A DNA stretch of 64,000 nucleotides from Closterium sp. Naga37s-1 (Eukaryota > Streptophyta > Zygnematophyceae > Desmidiales > Closteriaceae): contig CANJKZ010000774.1 of NCBI GenBank assembly GCA_947471745.1, positions 3,268,001 through 3,332,000 of the forward strand. Direction: 5' to 3'. Of this stretch, positions 10,736 through 21,623 are shown one piece after another. The position numbers and the translations under genes were made by a program. Each line of letters opens with the position of its first letter. The stretch's first letter is position 1. The notes below the pieces were generated by a model. That model saw only the letters and a program-made list of their open reading frames with translations, was not told the origin of the DNA and did no database searches.

Positions 10736-11535
10736 TGTTGGTGCAACCCTACGGTTTGCACTCGGCTTGTTGTCCGTGTGCGTGAATGTGTGTGTGTATG
10801 GAATGGTATGAGGGCATGGGATAATATATATTTCATGCTTATAATTGTGTGTGAATGTTGAGTCATGATGTCGAGTGTGTGTGTCGAGTCAATAGCGAGT
10901 TATCGCTAGACGCGTGTTACGCGGTCGTTTGTGTCTCGCGCGCGGTTTCTATTTTGTCCTGTGTCGAACGTTCGGCGTGTCGCAGGTGTGTGCAGCAGAC
11001 CCATCAAGAACTCAAGGATGAGTTTGTGATGAAGAGCCCGAGCCTTGGTGTCAAGCCTCAAGTGATTTCGAAGCTCGCCAAAAGGGTACACCTCAAGATA
11101 TTGAAGATAGTTACATTACTTTGTGTAGTGTAACATTTCACTTGGTGTAGGCCCTAGTGAAGGGTAGTTTCGACACCCTTCGTGGTTGGGGACAGTGTGG
11201 CACTGTTCCACATCACTGTAACTCGGCTCTTGGGGTTTGTAGGAGCTGGGAGTCATTCCCAACTCGTAACTCTTCCTATCTTGTGTTCTAAGACTATAGT
11301 GGCTGCCATAGTACCGTTCGTTCAAACCGACGCTGTGTCGTCAATTCTTTATCAAATCGTGCAATCTAAATTGCTAATTGTAGACGACGTGAAGACGCTC
11401 CAGATCCAATTTGAATCAGGTCATTTGCAGCTGTGAGCAGAACGCTATCAACGTTTGAAGCCGCTGTGCAGAAATCCGTCTGTGCTCTCTCTATCTTTCG
11501 TTTTAGGCACATTCAAGCCTATTGTGACTATAACA
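10736..11535 (+). repeat. B1 5' LTR
   Basis: 800 bp, TGTTGG...TATAACA. Contains an AT-rich stretch near 10820-10845 that could serve as a TATA region (inference). One copy of the 21-bp segment is found near 10930-10965. Confidence 0.9.
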
Positions 11536-11537
11536 AG

Positions 11538-11550
11538 TGGTATCAGAGGC
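11538..11550 (+). other. B1 primer-binding site
   Basis: TGGTATCAGAGGC, two bases after the LTR, complementary to the 3' end of initiator tRNA-Met as in most copia elements. Confidence 0.85.
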
Positions 11551-11569
11551 CCTTGGAGCAGTTTCGACA

Positions 11570-14500
11570 ATGTCTGGACCTGAGGAAAGGGGTGGCAGAG
11601 GTGCTGGTGGCAGTGGAGAAGCTCAAGCTCAAGGCCAACCCCGTGATTCAGCCATGGCGCCCATGCAACCAAGTCTTGGCCCACCTAGGGATGAGCCTAG
11701 GGTGTTTGGGCTTGACAAGTTCAACGGCGACAACTTTGCTGAATGGTCCTTCAAGATGGAGAACATCTTTGACCACTATGACCTGCTGGAGGTGATGGAA
11801 GGAACGGAGAAGCGCCCCGAGAACGACCCGGAGAAGAGCCCGTGGGTGCGGAAGAGCGCACAAGGCTATCTCTTACTTGGGCAAGCGTTGGGGAGCAGTC
11901 AGATCCGTCACATCAAGCCATTCCAGCGTGAACCAGAGAAAGGACCAAAGGCATGGGCTGCTCTCAAGGGTGTACATGCTCCTGCAACAGCGGCGGTAGC
12001 GGTGGTGTTGGAACGGCAAATGGCGGCACTACGAATTGAAGAAGACGAAGCGGTTGAAGAAGGGGTGCAGAAATTCTTCGACTTGTTGACGCGGCTTGAG
12101 GGAGCTGATTTGAACTACAGTGAGCTCCAAAAGAAGACCAAGTTGCTGGCCTTACTCCCAGAGTCATGGTCCTCGCTCATCATCAACCTTAATCGCGACT
12201 TGCCCCGCCTCTCGCTTGAAGACGTGAAGCGAGCTATCCTTCAAGAGGATTTCCGCCGCCGTGAGTTGGCGAGTGCGGATGGCGCTGGGGCAGCGAGCAT
12301 CGGCCGTGGATATGGTCGAGGAAGAGGCAAAGGACGAGGGGGAGGAAGGTTTGGTGGCAGCAACTTCGGCGGAGGCCGCAGGAGTGGTGGTTACGGCAGC
12401 GACGACAAGAGCTACGGACGCGGTCGCGGCCGATTCGACGGCGAGTGTCACTATTGCCACAAGAGCGGACACATGTGGCGCGACTGCTACAAACTCCCTG
12501 ATGGTTGGACCCCTGCTCAAGGCCAAGAGGGTAGAGGAGCAGGAGGAGGGAGAGGACGAGGCCGTGGAGGCCGTGGCGGTCGCGGTGGCGGAGCTGCAAA
12601 CATGAAGAGCGGAGACAACGACAAGGACCCGAGCGACGATCGATACCCGGGTCTATTCTACTTCGTGTCGACGCAAGTACCGGCTGGTCCAGAGAAGGAT
12701 GAAGGCTTTGAGGAGCCAGCAGCTGTGGGGAAGGTGACCCTACACCCCCTGGACTATTGGGTGATTGATAGTGGCGCTACCTATAGCATGACACCTCGCC
12801 CGGACTTGCTCACCGAACTCGAGCCGTCACCGGTGAAGCATGTCACATCGGCTTTGGGGCAGCGAGCAGAGGTGAAAGGCATGGGCAAGGCCATGTTCAA
12901 GGGTGCTGATGGGAAGATGGTGGGCCTCAAGAACGTGCTTTGGGTGCCCAGCCTTGCTGCAAACCTGATTTCCGTGCGGCGGTTGGCAAAGGCCGGCATG
13001 GACACGAACTCGAAGGGAGCCAAGACCTACACCGCAAGGCTTGGCGATCGAATTCTTTGGGACCTTCATGAGGACAGGGATGTCTACAACGAGATGTGGC
13101 AGATCCCAGTGGTCCCTATGCCTAAGGAGAGGCAAGTGGCAGCAAGCATCAGCACCAAGGATGGAGCGGTCGGTAGCGACGATGGCGCGAACGGTCGCAC
13201 TAAGGAGAATGAGCTCAAGAAGAGCAAACCTGGAGGGACCAGCAAGTTCAGTGAACCTAAGGAGAGTGGTGCAGCAACCAAGGAGCAGCAAAAGGGTGAG
13301 GAGAACCCAGAGGCAGCAGCGGAGGAGAACTACGGAGAGAGTATGTGGGGCGCTATTGCGAGCGCGGCATTCTCCAATCCAACTTCGGCTACGGGGGAGT
13401 GTGATTGGCTCACCTTGCATCGGCGCATGGGGCATGTGGCCCTGCCCATCTTGCAGCAGCTAGTGAAGAATGAGATGGTTGCTGGCATACGTGTGAAGGG
13501 GGAGCCCGATGAGGTGCTTGGCTGCCCGACGTGCATTCAAGCCAAGTTCACCCGGTTTCCGTTCCCTAGTTCGGAGGCAACGGCAAAGGCACCGCTTGAT
13601 GAGGTGGTGATGGACGTGGTGGGCCCCCTGAAGCTTGGAGCTGCTGGAGCTGAGTATTTTCTCACCATTGTCGACGTCTACACTCGCATGACTTGGGTGT
13701 ACGTGCTGGCCAAGAAGAGCGACGTGGCTGAAACGTTGAAGACGGATTGGTTCCCGATGGTGGAGCGGCAACAAGACCGTCTAGTCAAGTCAATCCGCAC
13801 CGATCGAGGGGGAGAGTTCCTGAGCAAGGAGTTTGGGTTGTGGCTGAAGAAGAATGGTATTCGGCACTCCCTCACCATGCCATACTCCCCTGCAATGAAC
13901 GGCATCGCCGAGCGAGCGAACCGCACAATCACGGAGGCGGCACGCGGGTTGCTCATTGAAGCCGGGCTACCCGACTATTTCTGGCCTGATGCGGTGCGGA
14001 GCGCGTGTGTGGCCAAGAACAGAGCCTTGACTCATGTGGGAGCAGACAAATGGGTGCCCTATGTGGAGTGGCTAGGAAGGAAGCCAAAGGTGGATATGCT
14101 TCGGGTGTTCGGGTGCATGTGCATGGCGCTCGTGCCTAAGCATCTTCGGCACAACAAGCTTGGTGCCAAGGCGGTGTGGGCCGTGCACTTGGGCATGGCT
14201 CAAAACAGCAAGGGATGGCTTCTTTGGGACCCATTCACCAAGAAGTTCTTGGTGAGCAGGGACTGCAAGTTCATGGAGAACTTCATGTACAAGGATTGGA
14301 AGGCGGAGAATGAGGCGAAGATAGGCGTGCGGTTTGGGGAGGTGAAGAGTTCCGGTTTGGAGCATGTGGAGCTGCCTTTGGAACTGAGCAGCGGCAGCAC
14401 AACCACAAGGCAATCCTCCCTTGTGAATGGGGGAGAGGAGGCCAATGATGCAGAGGAAGAAGAGGAGGAGGTGCAGCAAGTGAGCGAGCGTGCACCGTCA

Positions 14501-16297
14501 CTCCCTTCCCGTACTACGAGTGCTCCACGGATTCAAGCCACACCGCAGCAATGCCAAGGCCTTCAAGTCCCTGCAGCTGAGGAGGAAGGAAGGGGGAAGA
14601 GGAGAGTTCAACCCCCTAATAGGCTGACCTATGATGCGCCGGGAAAGCAGGGCAAGACAGCCCTGGCCGGAGCGGCAATGATGGTCGGAGACGACGAGGA
14701 GAGTGACTACGAGGAGTGTGCCTTCGCGTTCTTCTCTCCGGTGGAGATGCCGGGAGAACCAGCAACTCTCAAGGAGGCTTTGGAGAGTAGTGATGCTGAG
14801 GAGTGGAAGAAGGCCATGGAGAGTGAGCTGAAGAGCATTGAGGAGAATGACACGTTTGAATTGGTGGAGCTACCGGAGGGGCGTACGGCGATAACGTCCA
14901 AGTGGCTCTTCAAAATCAAGTCGGATGCCGACGGCAAGATCGAGCGCTACAAGTCTAGGCTTGTAGCCAAGGGGTACCAGCAGAAGGAGAAGGTGGACTT
15001 CAAGGAGCTGTTTGCCCCTGTGGTGAAGCCGACGACGCTGCGAACCCTATTCGCGGGAGCCGCCATCAAAGGATGGGTAGTAAAGCAAATGGACATCGTA
15101 ACGGCATTCCTTAACGGCATCCTTGAGGAGGAGATTTTTATGGCGCAGCCAGAGGGGTTTGATGATGGTAGTGGCAGAGTGTGGAAGCTGAAGAAGGCCC
15201 TCTATGGGCTGAAGCAGGCCCCTAGGCAATGGTACATGAAGCTGCGCGAAGTGTTGGAGGGGATCGGCTTCACTCCCTCAACGGCCGATCACTCCTTGTT
15301 CATGCTTGGCGAGGGGGAGCAGAGGAGTTTCATGGTGGTTTATGTGGATGACATCCTCATTTTCTCACCCTCTTCTGACCTTGTGAAGGAGGTGATGCTG
15401 AAGCTTCAAGACAAGTTCAAGTGCAAGGCCCTTGGTGACGTGAGCTTCTACCTTGGGCTCCACATCGAACGAGATGTGGAGAAGCGGTGCATGCGGGTGC
15501 ATCAACGAAAGTACCTGGAGGCATTGGCTGCCAACTTTGGGCAGAGTGAAGGCCATGTGGCTACACCCTTTCCCTCTGGGTTCAAGTGTGTGAAGGGACC
15601 AGAGGAGGAGAGCGTTGGTGAAGAGGAGAGGCGCCGATTTCACTCGTTGGTGGGCAGCCTCATGTATGCGGCGGTAAACACCCGACCGGACGTCGCGTTT
15701 GCTACCGGGCAGCTGGATAGGGTTGTGCAATGCCCTAATGAGGAGCAGGTAGCAGCTGGAATGAGGGTGGCCAAGTATCTTGGCCAAACACCGACCGTTG
15801 GGCTGCAATACTCGGCGGCGGCACAAAGGCGCCAAAAGGGCGCGGATGGTGTTGAACCCGGGCGTTTGTTCCTCACCGCCTACTCGGATGCTTCATATGC
15901 ATCAGAACCAGAGGACATGACAAGTGTGGGAGGCTTCATATGCTGTGTTGGTGGAGGCCCAACTGCTTGGGAGAGCAAGAAGCAGGTTGACCAAGCTTTG
16001 AGCTCGGTGGAGTCCGAGTACATGTCACTCTTCCGTGCCGTATGGGAGATTGTGTGGCAGCGGCGTTTGTTGGCTGAATTGGGGGAGGAGCAGCAAGGAC
16101 CTACCCCACTGTACTGTGACAGCCAGGGTGCCATTGCTCTTGCTAAGAACCCTGTGTTGCATGGACTCACGAAGCACATGAGGGTGAAGTGGCATTGGAC
16201 GAGGAGCATGGTAACCGCGGGTGAAGTTGAGTTGCGCTACGTGAAGACCACGGGGCAGCCGGCTGACATGATGACCAAGAGGCTGGTGGAGCAGTAG
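11570..16297 (+). CDS. B1 Gag-Pol polyprotein, Ty1/copia order, intact
   Basis: 1575 residues from the ATG at 11570 (MSGPEERGG). A GTG-started extension upstream overlaps the primer site and is not used. Domains in order: copia Gag (about residues 45-235), Gly/Arg-rich basic stretch, one zinc knuckle C-x2-C-x4-H-x4-C near 293-306, aspartic protease with DSGAT near 400, pre-integrase HRRMGH near 620, integrase core with IVDVY, RTDRGGEF and NGIAERANRTITEAARGLL between about 690 and 800, reverse transcriptase from about 1110 with AFLNG, YGLKQAPRQWY and YVDD near 1258, and RNase H with YSDASY near 1437 and YCDSQGAIALAKNP. Catalytic motifs are all present and the frame is unbroken, so Gag and Pol are made as one protein to be cut by the protease. 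Confidence 0.95.
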   Translation: MSGPEERGGRGAGGSGEAQAQGQPRDSAMAPMQPSLGPPRDEPRVFGLDKFNGDNFAEWSFKMENIFDHYDLLEVMEGTEKRPENDPEKSPWVRKSAQGYLLLGQALGSSQIRHIKPFQREPEKGPKAWAALKGVHAPATAAVAVVLERQMAALRIEEDEAVEEGVQKFFDLLTRLEGADLNYSELQKKTKLLALLPESWSSLIINLNRDLPRLSLEDVKRAILQEDFRRRELASADGAGAASIGRGYGRGRGKGRGGGRFGGSNFGGGRRSGGYGSDDKSYGRGRGRFDGECHYCHKSGHMWRDCYKLPDGWTPAQGQEGRGAGGGRGRGRGGRGGRGGGAANMKSGDNDKDPSDDRYPGLFYFVSTQVPAGPEKDEGFEEPAAVGKVTLHPLDYWVIDSGATYSMTPRPDLLTELEPSPVKHVTSALGQRAEVKGMGKAMFKGADGKMVGLKNVLWVPSLAANLISVRRLAKAGMDTNSKGAKTYTARLGDRILWDLHEDRDVYNEMWQIPVVPMPKERQVAASISTKDGAVGSDDGANGRTKENELKKSKPGGTSKFSEPKESGAATKEQQKGEENPEAAAEENYGESMWGAIASAAFSNPTSATGECDWLTLHRRMGHVALPILQQLVKNEMVAGIRVKGEPDEVLGCPTCIQAKFTRFPFPSSEATAKAPLDEVVMDVVGPLKLGAAGAEYFLTIVDVYTRMTWVYVLAKKSDVAETLKTDWFPMVERQQDRLVKSIRTDRGGEFLSKEFGLWLKKNGIRHSLTMPYSPAMNGIAERANRTITEAARGLLIEAGLPDYFWPDAVRSACVAKNRALTHVGADKWVPYVEWLGRKPKVDMLRVFGCMCMALVPKHLRHNKLGAKAVWAVHLGMAQNSKGWLLWDPFTKKFLVSRDCKFMENFMYKDWKAENEAKIGVRFGEVKSSGLEHVELPLELSSGSTTTRQSSLVNGGEEANDAEEEEEEVQQVSERAPSLPSRTTSAPRIQATPQQCQGLQVPAAEEEGRGKRRVQPPNRLTYDAPGKQGKTALAGAAMMVGDDEESDYEECAFAFFSPVEMPGEPATLKEALESSDAEEWKKAMESELKSIEENDTFELVELPEGRTAITSKWLFKIKSDADGKIERYKSRLVAKGYQQKEKVDFKELFAPVVKPTTLRTLFAGAAIKGWVVKQMDIVTAFLNGILEEEIFMAQPEGFDDGSGRVWKLKKALYGLKQAPRQWYMKLREVLEGIGFTPSTADHSLFMLGEGEQRSFMVVYVDDILIFSPSSDLVKEVMLKLQDKFKCKALGDVSFYLGLHIERDVEKRCMRVHQRKYLEALAANFGQSEGHVATPFPSGFKCVKGPEEESVGEEERRRFHSLVGSLMYAAVNTRPDVAFATGQLDRVVQCPNEEQVAAGMRVAKYLGQTPTVGLQYSAAAQRRQKGADGVEPGRLFLTAYSDASYASEPEDMTSVGGFICCVGGGPTAWESKKQVDQALSSVESEYMSLFRAVWEIVWQRRLLAELGEEQQGPTPLYCDSQGAIALAKNPVLHGLTKHMRVKWHWTRSMVTAGEVELRYVKTTGQPADMMTKRLVEQ

Positions 16298-16380
16298 CAT
16301 TGGAAGTGTTGCAAGCTGGCTGGGATGGCTCTGAACTGAGAGAGCAACATACCCTAAGGCCAACAATCCGAGGGGGAGTT
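16298..16380 (+). other. B1 3' untranslated region with polypurine tract
   Basis: Short tail after the stop codon. The purine-rich CCGAGGGGGAGTT abuts the LTR at 16381 and fits the plus-strand priming site. Confidence 0.75.
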
Positions 16381-17201
16381 TGTTGGTGCAACCCTACGGT
16401 TTGCACTCGGCTTGTTGTCCGTGTGCGTGAATGTGTGTGTATATGGAATGGTATGAGGGCATGGGATAATATATATTTCATGCTTATAATTGTGTGTGAA
16501 TGTTGAGTCATGATGTCGAGTGTGTGTGTCGAGTCAATAGCGAGTTATCGCTAGACGCGTGTTACGCGGTCGTTTGTGTCTCGCGCGCGGTTTCTATTTT
16601 GTCGTGCGCGGTTTCTATTTTGTCCTGTGTCGAACGTTCGGCGTGTCGCAGGTGTGTGCAGCAGACCCATCAAGAACTCAAGGATGAGTTTGTGATGAAG
16701 AGCCCGAGCCTTGGTGTCAAGCCTCAAGTGATTTCGAAGCTCGCCAAAAGGGTACACCTCAAGATATTGAAGATAGTTACATTACTTTGTGTAGTGTAAC
16801 ATTTCACTTGGTGTAGGCCCTAGTGAAGGGTAGTTTCGAGACCCTTCGTGGTTGGGGACAGTGTGGCACTGTTCCACATCACTGTACCTCGGCTCTTGGG
16901 GTTTGTAGGAGCTGGGAGTCATTCCCAACTCGTAACTCTTCCTATCTTGTGTTCTAAGACTATAGTGGCTGCCATAGTACCGTTCGTTCAAACCGACGCT
17001 GTGTCGTCAATTCTTTATCAAAACGTGCAATCTAAATTGCTAATTGTAGACGACGTGAAGACGATCCAGATCCAATTTAAATCAGGTCATTTGCAGCTGT
17101 GAGCAGAACGCTATCAACGTTTGAAGCGGCTGTGCAGAAATCCGTCTGTGCTCTCTCTATCTTTCGTTTTAGGCACATTCAAGCCTATTGTGACTATAAC
17201 A
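16381..17201 (+). repeat. B1 3' LTR
   Basis: 821 bp. Same ends as the left LTR. The extra 21 bp near 16600 is a tandem duplication of a segment that is also present twice in both B2 LTRs, so the single-copy left LTR is more likely a deletion. Confidence 0.9.
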
Positions 17202-17206
17202 AGCAG
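17202..17206. repeat. B1 target-site duplication, right copy
   Basis: AGCAG, matching 10731-10735. A2 coding sequence continues immediately. Confidence 0.9.
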
Positions 17207-20200
17207 CACCTCCAGCAGCTCTAGCAGCACCAGCACCAGCAGCACCTCCAGCAGCTCCAGCAGCACCTCCAACAGTACTAGTACCAGCAGCACCTCCAGT
17301 AGCTCCAGGAGCACCTCCAGCAGCTCCAGCAGCACCAGCACCAGCAGCACCTCCAGCAGCACCAGCACCAGCAGCACCTCGACAGCGCCGAGAGTACCAC
17401 TCACGAAGCTGCTGTGGAGAGAGGGGCTCCCGCCGCGACAGGACACCTAGAGCACCTCCAGACTCAGCACACGCAGGCTCAGCACCCCCAGGCTCAGCAC
17501 GCCCAGACTCAGCACCCCCAGACTCAGCACCCCCAGGCTCCACACGCTCAGGCGCAGCACCCCCAGGCTCCACACGCTCAGGCTCAGCACCCCCAGCAGC
17601 ACCTGAGTCGACAGCTACCTCGACCGGCTCGGCAGGGTCTACCTGGGACACACCTGAGGGGGCAGGACCCTGGGGGGGGAGGGGGTCTACCGGGGGAGTA
17701 CCTGGTGCTAGGAAGAGCGGCTGGGGGGGGAAAAAGGTAGTGCGGTAGGGAAAGAGACGGTAGTACGACACCAACTCGTCAAACGTGACGTCCTGAGAGG
17801 ACAGAACACGACGCGAGGTGGGGTGGTAGAGCTGCCACCCGGGTGCGTCAGGAGGGAAGCCAAGGAAGACACAGGGAACGGCACGGGAGGACAGCTTGTC
17901 CGCTGAAGTATCGCGGACAAAAGCTCGAGATCCCCAGACACGGAACGCGGACGCATCGCCAACCTTCCCCGTCCACCTCAGAGTAGGTGTGGTCTCCGGC
18001 AAGGAGACACGAGGCTGAAGGTTGATCTGATGCGCAGCGTACTGAACCGCGAACGGCGACAGAAAATGGGGAGCAGCCGCATGGATCATGGACGTACGAG
18101 CGACGTCCATGGCCATGCCAATGCGGCGCTCAGCAATCCCATTTTGCTGCGGGCAGGCCGGAAGCGTGAACGTCTGGCGGATGCCCTCCGAACGACAAAA
18201 GGCCCTCAGGAGGTCGGAGGAAAACTCCCCACCTCTGTCTGAGTGCAGACGCAGAACAGGAAGGTCTGAACCGAAACTCTCACTGAGCTGGCGACGAGCA
18301 CCACGGATCCAGTCGATCAACACCTCAGGGACCTCACCCTTGCTGCGCAAGGGGAAGACTGTGGTGTAACGCGAGTAGTCGTCAATGACCAGCAAGAAGT
18401 AACGCTCGTCACCCTATCCACGGACGCGGGCTGGGCCCCACACGTCCATGTGAAGAGTTTGCAGAGGAGCCTCAGTCGGAGGGAACGTGGAGGAGTGAGG
18501 AGTGGCGCGCTGCCGGCCCTCAACACAGGGAACACAGGTAGGGGCAGGCTCCGGAGGAAGGGGAGGGAGGGACCGGGGTAAGCCCGAGACAAGGGTACGG
18601 GAGGCCATACCTCGAAGACGAGGCAAGGAGGGGTGACCAAGGCGGTGGTGCCAAAGAAGAGTCTCGTGCGACAAAGGACGACACGAGCAGGGGGCAGACG
18701 CAGGACTAGACCTGGACGCGGCAGCAAACACCTGACTAGACGCAGCTACCTGACCAGACGCAGAGACCGGAGGAGGCGCAGTAGTCAGTGTGTATAGACT
18801 CGACCCTGGCCTACGGGTGAACGTGGCCAGGTGGCGGCCCGTCCGAGAGCAAGTGCGGTGGGTCACACGCTGACCTCCAGGGGCGAACTGGTCAACCCCC
18901 GCGTCCTGGAGGTCAGCTCCACTCACCAAGTTCGTAGAGAACGAGGGGAGGTGGAGTCCCGACAGCAAGCCCGACGGGGCCGCAGGACACGGTAGAACCG
19001 TGGAAGAGTGCGCAAGGATTGGGCCCCCAGAGGTGTCAGCAAGGGAGACTGCGACAGGCCGACTGAGCGGCGTGAGTGTGGTGCTGTCTCTAAAGAAAGA
19101 GCGCGAAGCACCAGAGTCAAGTGTGAAAGTGTGCAAGACCTCAGTAGGTGCAGTACCAGAGAGAGCAGACTCACCAGCACCTGGAGCAGCAGACGCACCA
19201 GTACCTGGAGCAGCAGACGCACTAGCACTTAGAGCAGCAGCCGCAATGCCCGGGTCGGGCGGAACACTCAGGTAACAGTCACCCTCAGCACTATCAGACA
19301 AAGCATACATGGCAGCAAGGATAGCATCGAAGTCAAGATCAAAGATAGGCACATTCTGCAAAAGCAGATCATGCCAGCGAGGGAGCTCAACAGCGTCAGG
19401 AAACTGGGCACGCCAGGCGTCAGTCAAGCGACCGAAGCAGCGCTGCGTAGTGTGTGGCAGCCCACATGCCTCCCCGCGACGACTGCCAGTGCGAAGAACG
19501 TAAATGCAGGGACCAGCACCCCCAGACCTCCCACGCCCAGCGTACCACTCACGAAGCTGCTAGGCCGACGGGGTCTCACGGGAGCGCGGCTGCTGCTGGC
19601 GCTGGCTACCACCAAAGCCTCCACGCTGCACAGCTGCACCTCGACCAGTACCACCGCCGCCTCCACCTCCACCACCGCTGCCGCTGCCTCCACCACCGCT
19701 GCCGCTGCCTCCACCACCGCTGCCGCCGCCACTGAAGCCCCCACTCCCGGTACCACCCCCACCTCCACTACCACCCCCTCCTCCTCCTCCACCGCCTCCA
19801 CCGCCTCCCCCGCCGCCCCCTCCACCACCCTTGCTCCCCTTGCCCTTGCTGTTGCGGCGTCTCCCACTAGGGGCAGACGCAGCTCCGACCTCCTCAGTGC
19901 CAACGAGGTCGACAGCAGCAGCAGAAGCAACAGAGGGGAGAAGGGGGACTGGGGAACACCCCTCAAAGAAAGGGGTGCGACGGTCGCCGCGAGTAGCACC
20001 TACAGCTAAGATACTCTTCTCAGCTGCAGCAAGGCGCTCCTCTAGCAGGTCGACAGTCAGCTCGGTGGGGTAAAGTGAGAGAAAGTGGTCCCTGACTGAA
20101 GAAAGGGAGTCAGGGAGGCGGGTGACTAGGTAGTAAAGGGTGATGTACATGGGGGGGGGGGGTTCTTGGTACAGAACTCAGTGGGAAGGGCAGCGCGGTA

Positions 20201-20623
20201 GCGGGCGTCACTAGTGCGGAGGTGAGCAACTAGGCCAGCGACTGTGGCAAAGGCAGCAAGGTCAGGGAAAAGGTACGGCAGCATGAGGCGGCTGAGGGCA
20301 GCAGTGGCAGGGGAGGAGTAGCGTGCAACTACAGCGTCGTACAAAGACTGAGAAGTCTTGTACTGGCCAAAATGCGCGCGCTCAGCAGGTGGCAGGTGAC
20401 TACGAACAACAAGACGAGCAACAGCGTCACGAGTGGTCCACTGCGAGTGAACCGTACTGTCAGCAGTGGCAGCAGGAGCAGTAGAAACACCGGACGTGTG
20501 ATCGAAAAGGGATACCCCATCCCTAGAATCACACTGAAGAAAGAGCTGCAGGTCGTCAACCCACACGTCAAAGTCAATTGCACGTCCCTCAGCATCAAAG
20601 GTGAGAACAGTAGGGCTAGCCAT
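17207..20623 (-). pseudogene. A2: Gag, protease and integrase, broken
   Basis: Read leftwards from the ATG at 20623 (MASPTVLTFDAEG). Gag, a G-run (20151-20162) two bases longer than in A4 and therefore out of frame, Gag C-terminus and Gly linker, TAG at 19560-19562 in place of the CAG found in A4, finger segment CIYVLRTGSRRGEAC...H...C, protease LDSGAS near 19120, pre-integrase WHHRLGHPSLPRLRG near 18620, TAG at 18414-18416 in place of CAG, then an intact integrase core (VIDDYSRY, HSDRGGEFSSD, QQNGIAERRIG) and Ala/Gly linker up to the B1 junction. Confidence 0.9.
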
Positions 20624-21493
20624 AGCAGCAGTAGGAGCAGTAGAAGCAGAGGCAGCAGTAGCAGCAGTAGCAGAAGAGGCAGCAGTGGCAGCAGTGCAGG
20701 CAGGGCAGTGCAGCTCAGTAGGGCGGCGCGGCTCGGCTGGGCGGCGCGGCTCGGCAGAGCAGCGCGGTTTGGCTGGGCGGCGCGGCTCGGCTGGCCGGCG
20801 CGGCTCGGCTGGGCGGCGCGGCTCAGCTGGGCGGCGCGGCTCGGTTCCTGGTGGCGCGGCGTGGCGGCAGGTGGCTCGGCGCGGGTGCTTACCAGGGGCA
20901 GGTGCAGGCAGGGCCGCAGCGGGCGGTTGCAGGGCAGGGCCACAAAGAGCGGCGAAGGCAGGGCCACGAAAGGGCGGCTGCAGGCAGGGCCAGTGACGGG
21001 CGGCAACAGGCAGGGCCGCAACGGGCCAGTGACGGGCCAGCGACGGGCCGACGACGGGCGGCTACAAGCCAGCGACGGGCGACAACGGGCCGGCGACGGG
21101 CGGCAACGAGCCGAGACCTGCCGGCGACGGGTCTGGACGGGCCGGTACGGGCCAGTGGCGGCGGCGAAGGCAGGGCCGCGGGGCAGGACCGCAGCACGCG
21201 GCGAAAACAGGGCCGCGACGGGCGGCTTAGGGCCAGCGACGGGCGGCTAAGGGCCGCGACGGGCGGCACTGGGGTAGGGCCGCGACGGGCCTCTAAGGCA
21301 GGGCCGCGACGGGCCTCTAAGGCAGGGCCGCGACGGGCCTCTAAGGAAGGGCCGCGATGGGCGGCACAAAGGCAGGGCGCGCGACGGCGTAGGTGAAACA
21401 GGCGCGAGGCGCGCTTCGGGCAGGGCAGGAAAAAAAAATCGTGGTGGGCCCTAAAAAAAAACGTTCCCACTAGGGAACCTGCTCAGAATACCA
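20624..21493 (-). repeat. A2 leader minisatellites and primer site
   Basis: GC-rich repeats between LTR and Gag: a 16-bp-like unit around 'gcggcgcggctcggctgg' (about 20715-20860) and a looser 'cgacgggccggcgacgggcg' family (about 20890-21400). The primer site at 21482-21493 reads TGGTATTCTGAG on the minus strand, a weak match. Confidence 0.7.
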
Positions 21494-21623
21494 TGTCAGA
21501 ATCAGGAACGGAATGAGTGAACTAGAAAGCAGGTGGGTACAAGTAGAAAACACAAAAGTGTTGTACCCACTAAGAACTACCCCACTACAGCCTAAACAGA
21601 CTATAGCATATATAAGTTTGACA
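21494..21623 (-). repeat. A2 5' LTR
   Basis: 130 bp, TGTCA...TGACA, hairpin at about 21536-21569. The right flank GCCCT completes the target duplication. Confidence 0.85.

Larger units (their letters stand above)
10736..17201 (+). mobile_element. B1: complete, coding-intact copia element
   Basis: LTRs of 800 bp (10736-11535) and 821 bp (16381-17201) start TGTTGG and end TATAACA. Primer site at 11538-11550, polypurine tract just before 16381, one uninterrupted polyprotein and exact AGCAG target duplications. The LTRs differ by about seven substitutions and by a 21-bp segment present once in the left and twice in the right LTR, so insertion is recent on the scale of this window but not immediate. 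It belongs to a different copia lineage from the A elements: long LTRs, canonical zinc knuckle, no Gly linker. It may be the only autonomous element here. Confidence 0.95.
7972..21623 (-). mobile_element. A2: copia element, itself interrupted by B1
   Basis: LTRs at 7972-8106 and 21494-21623 flank a complete minus-strand set of Gag, protease, integrase, reverse transcriptase and RNase H. Flanking 5-bp duplications GCCCT (7967-7971 and 21624-21628) prove insertion into A1. B1 (10736-17201) sits in its integrase/reverse-transcriptase linker. The coding frame is broken at six or more places: a longer G-run near 20151-20162, CAG to TAG at 19560-19562 and at 18414-18416, 1-bp deletions near 9770 and 9325, and a TAG at 8666-8668. 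A2 is dead. Confidence 0.9.
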
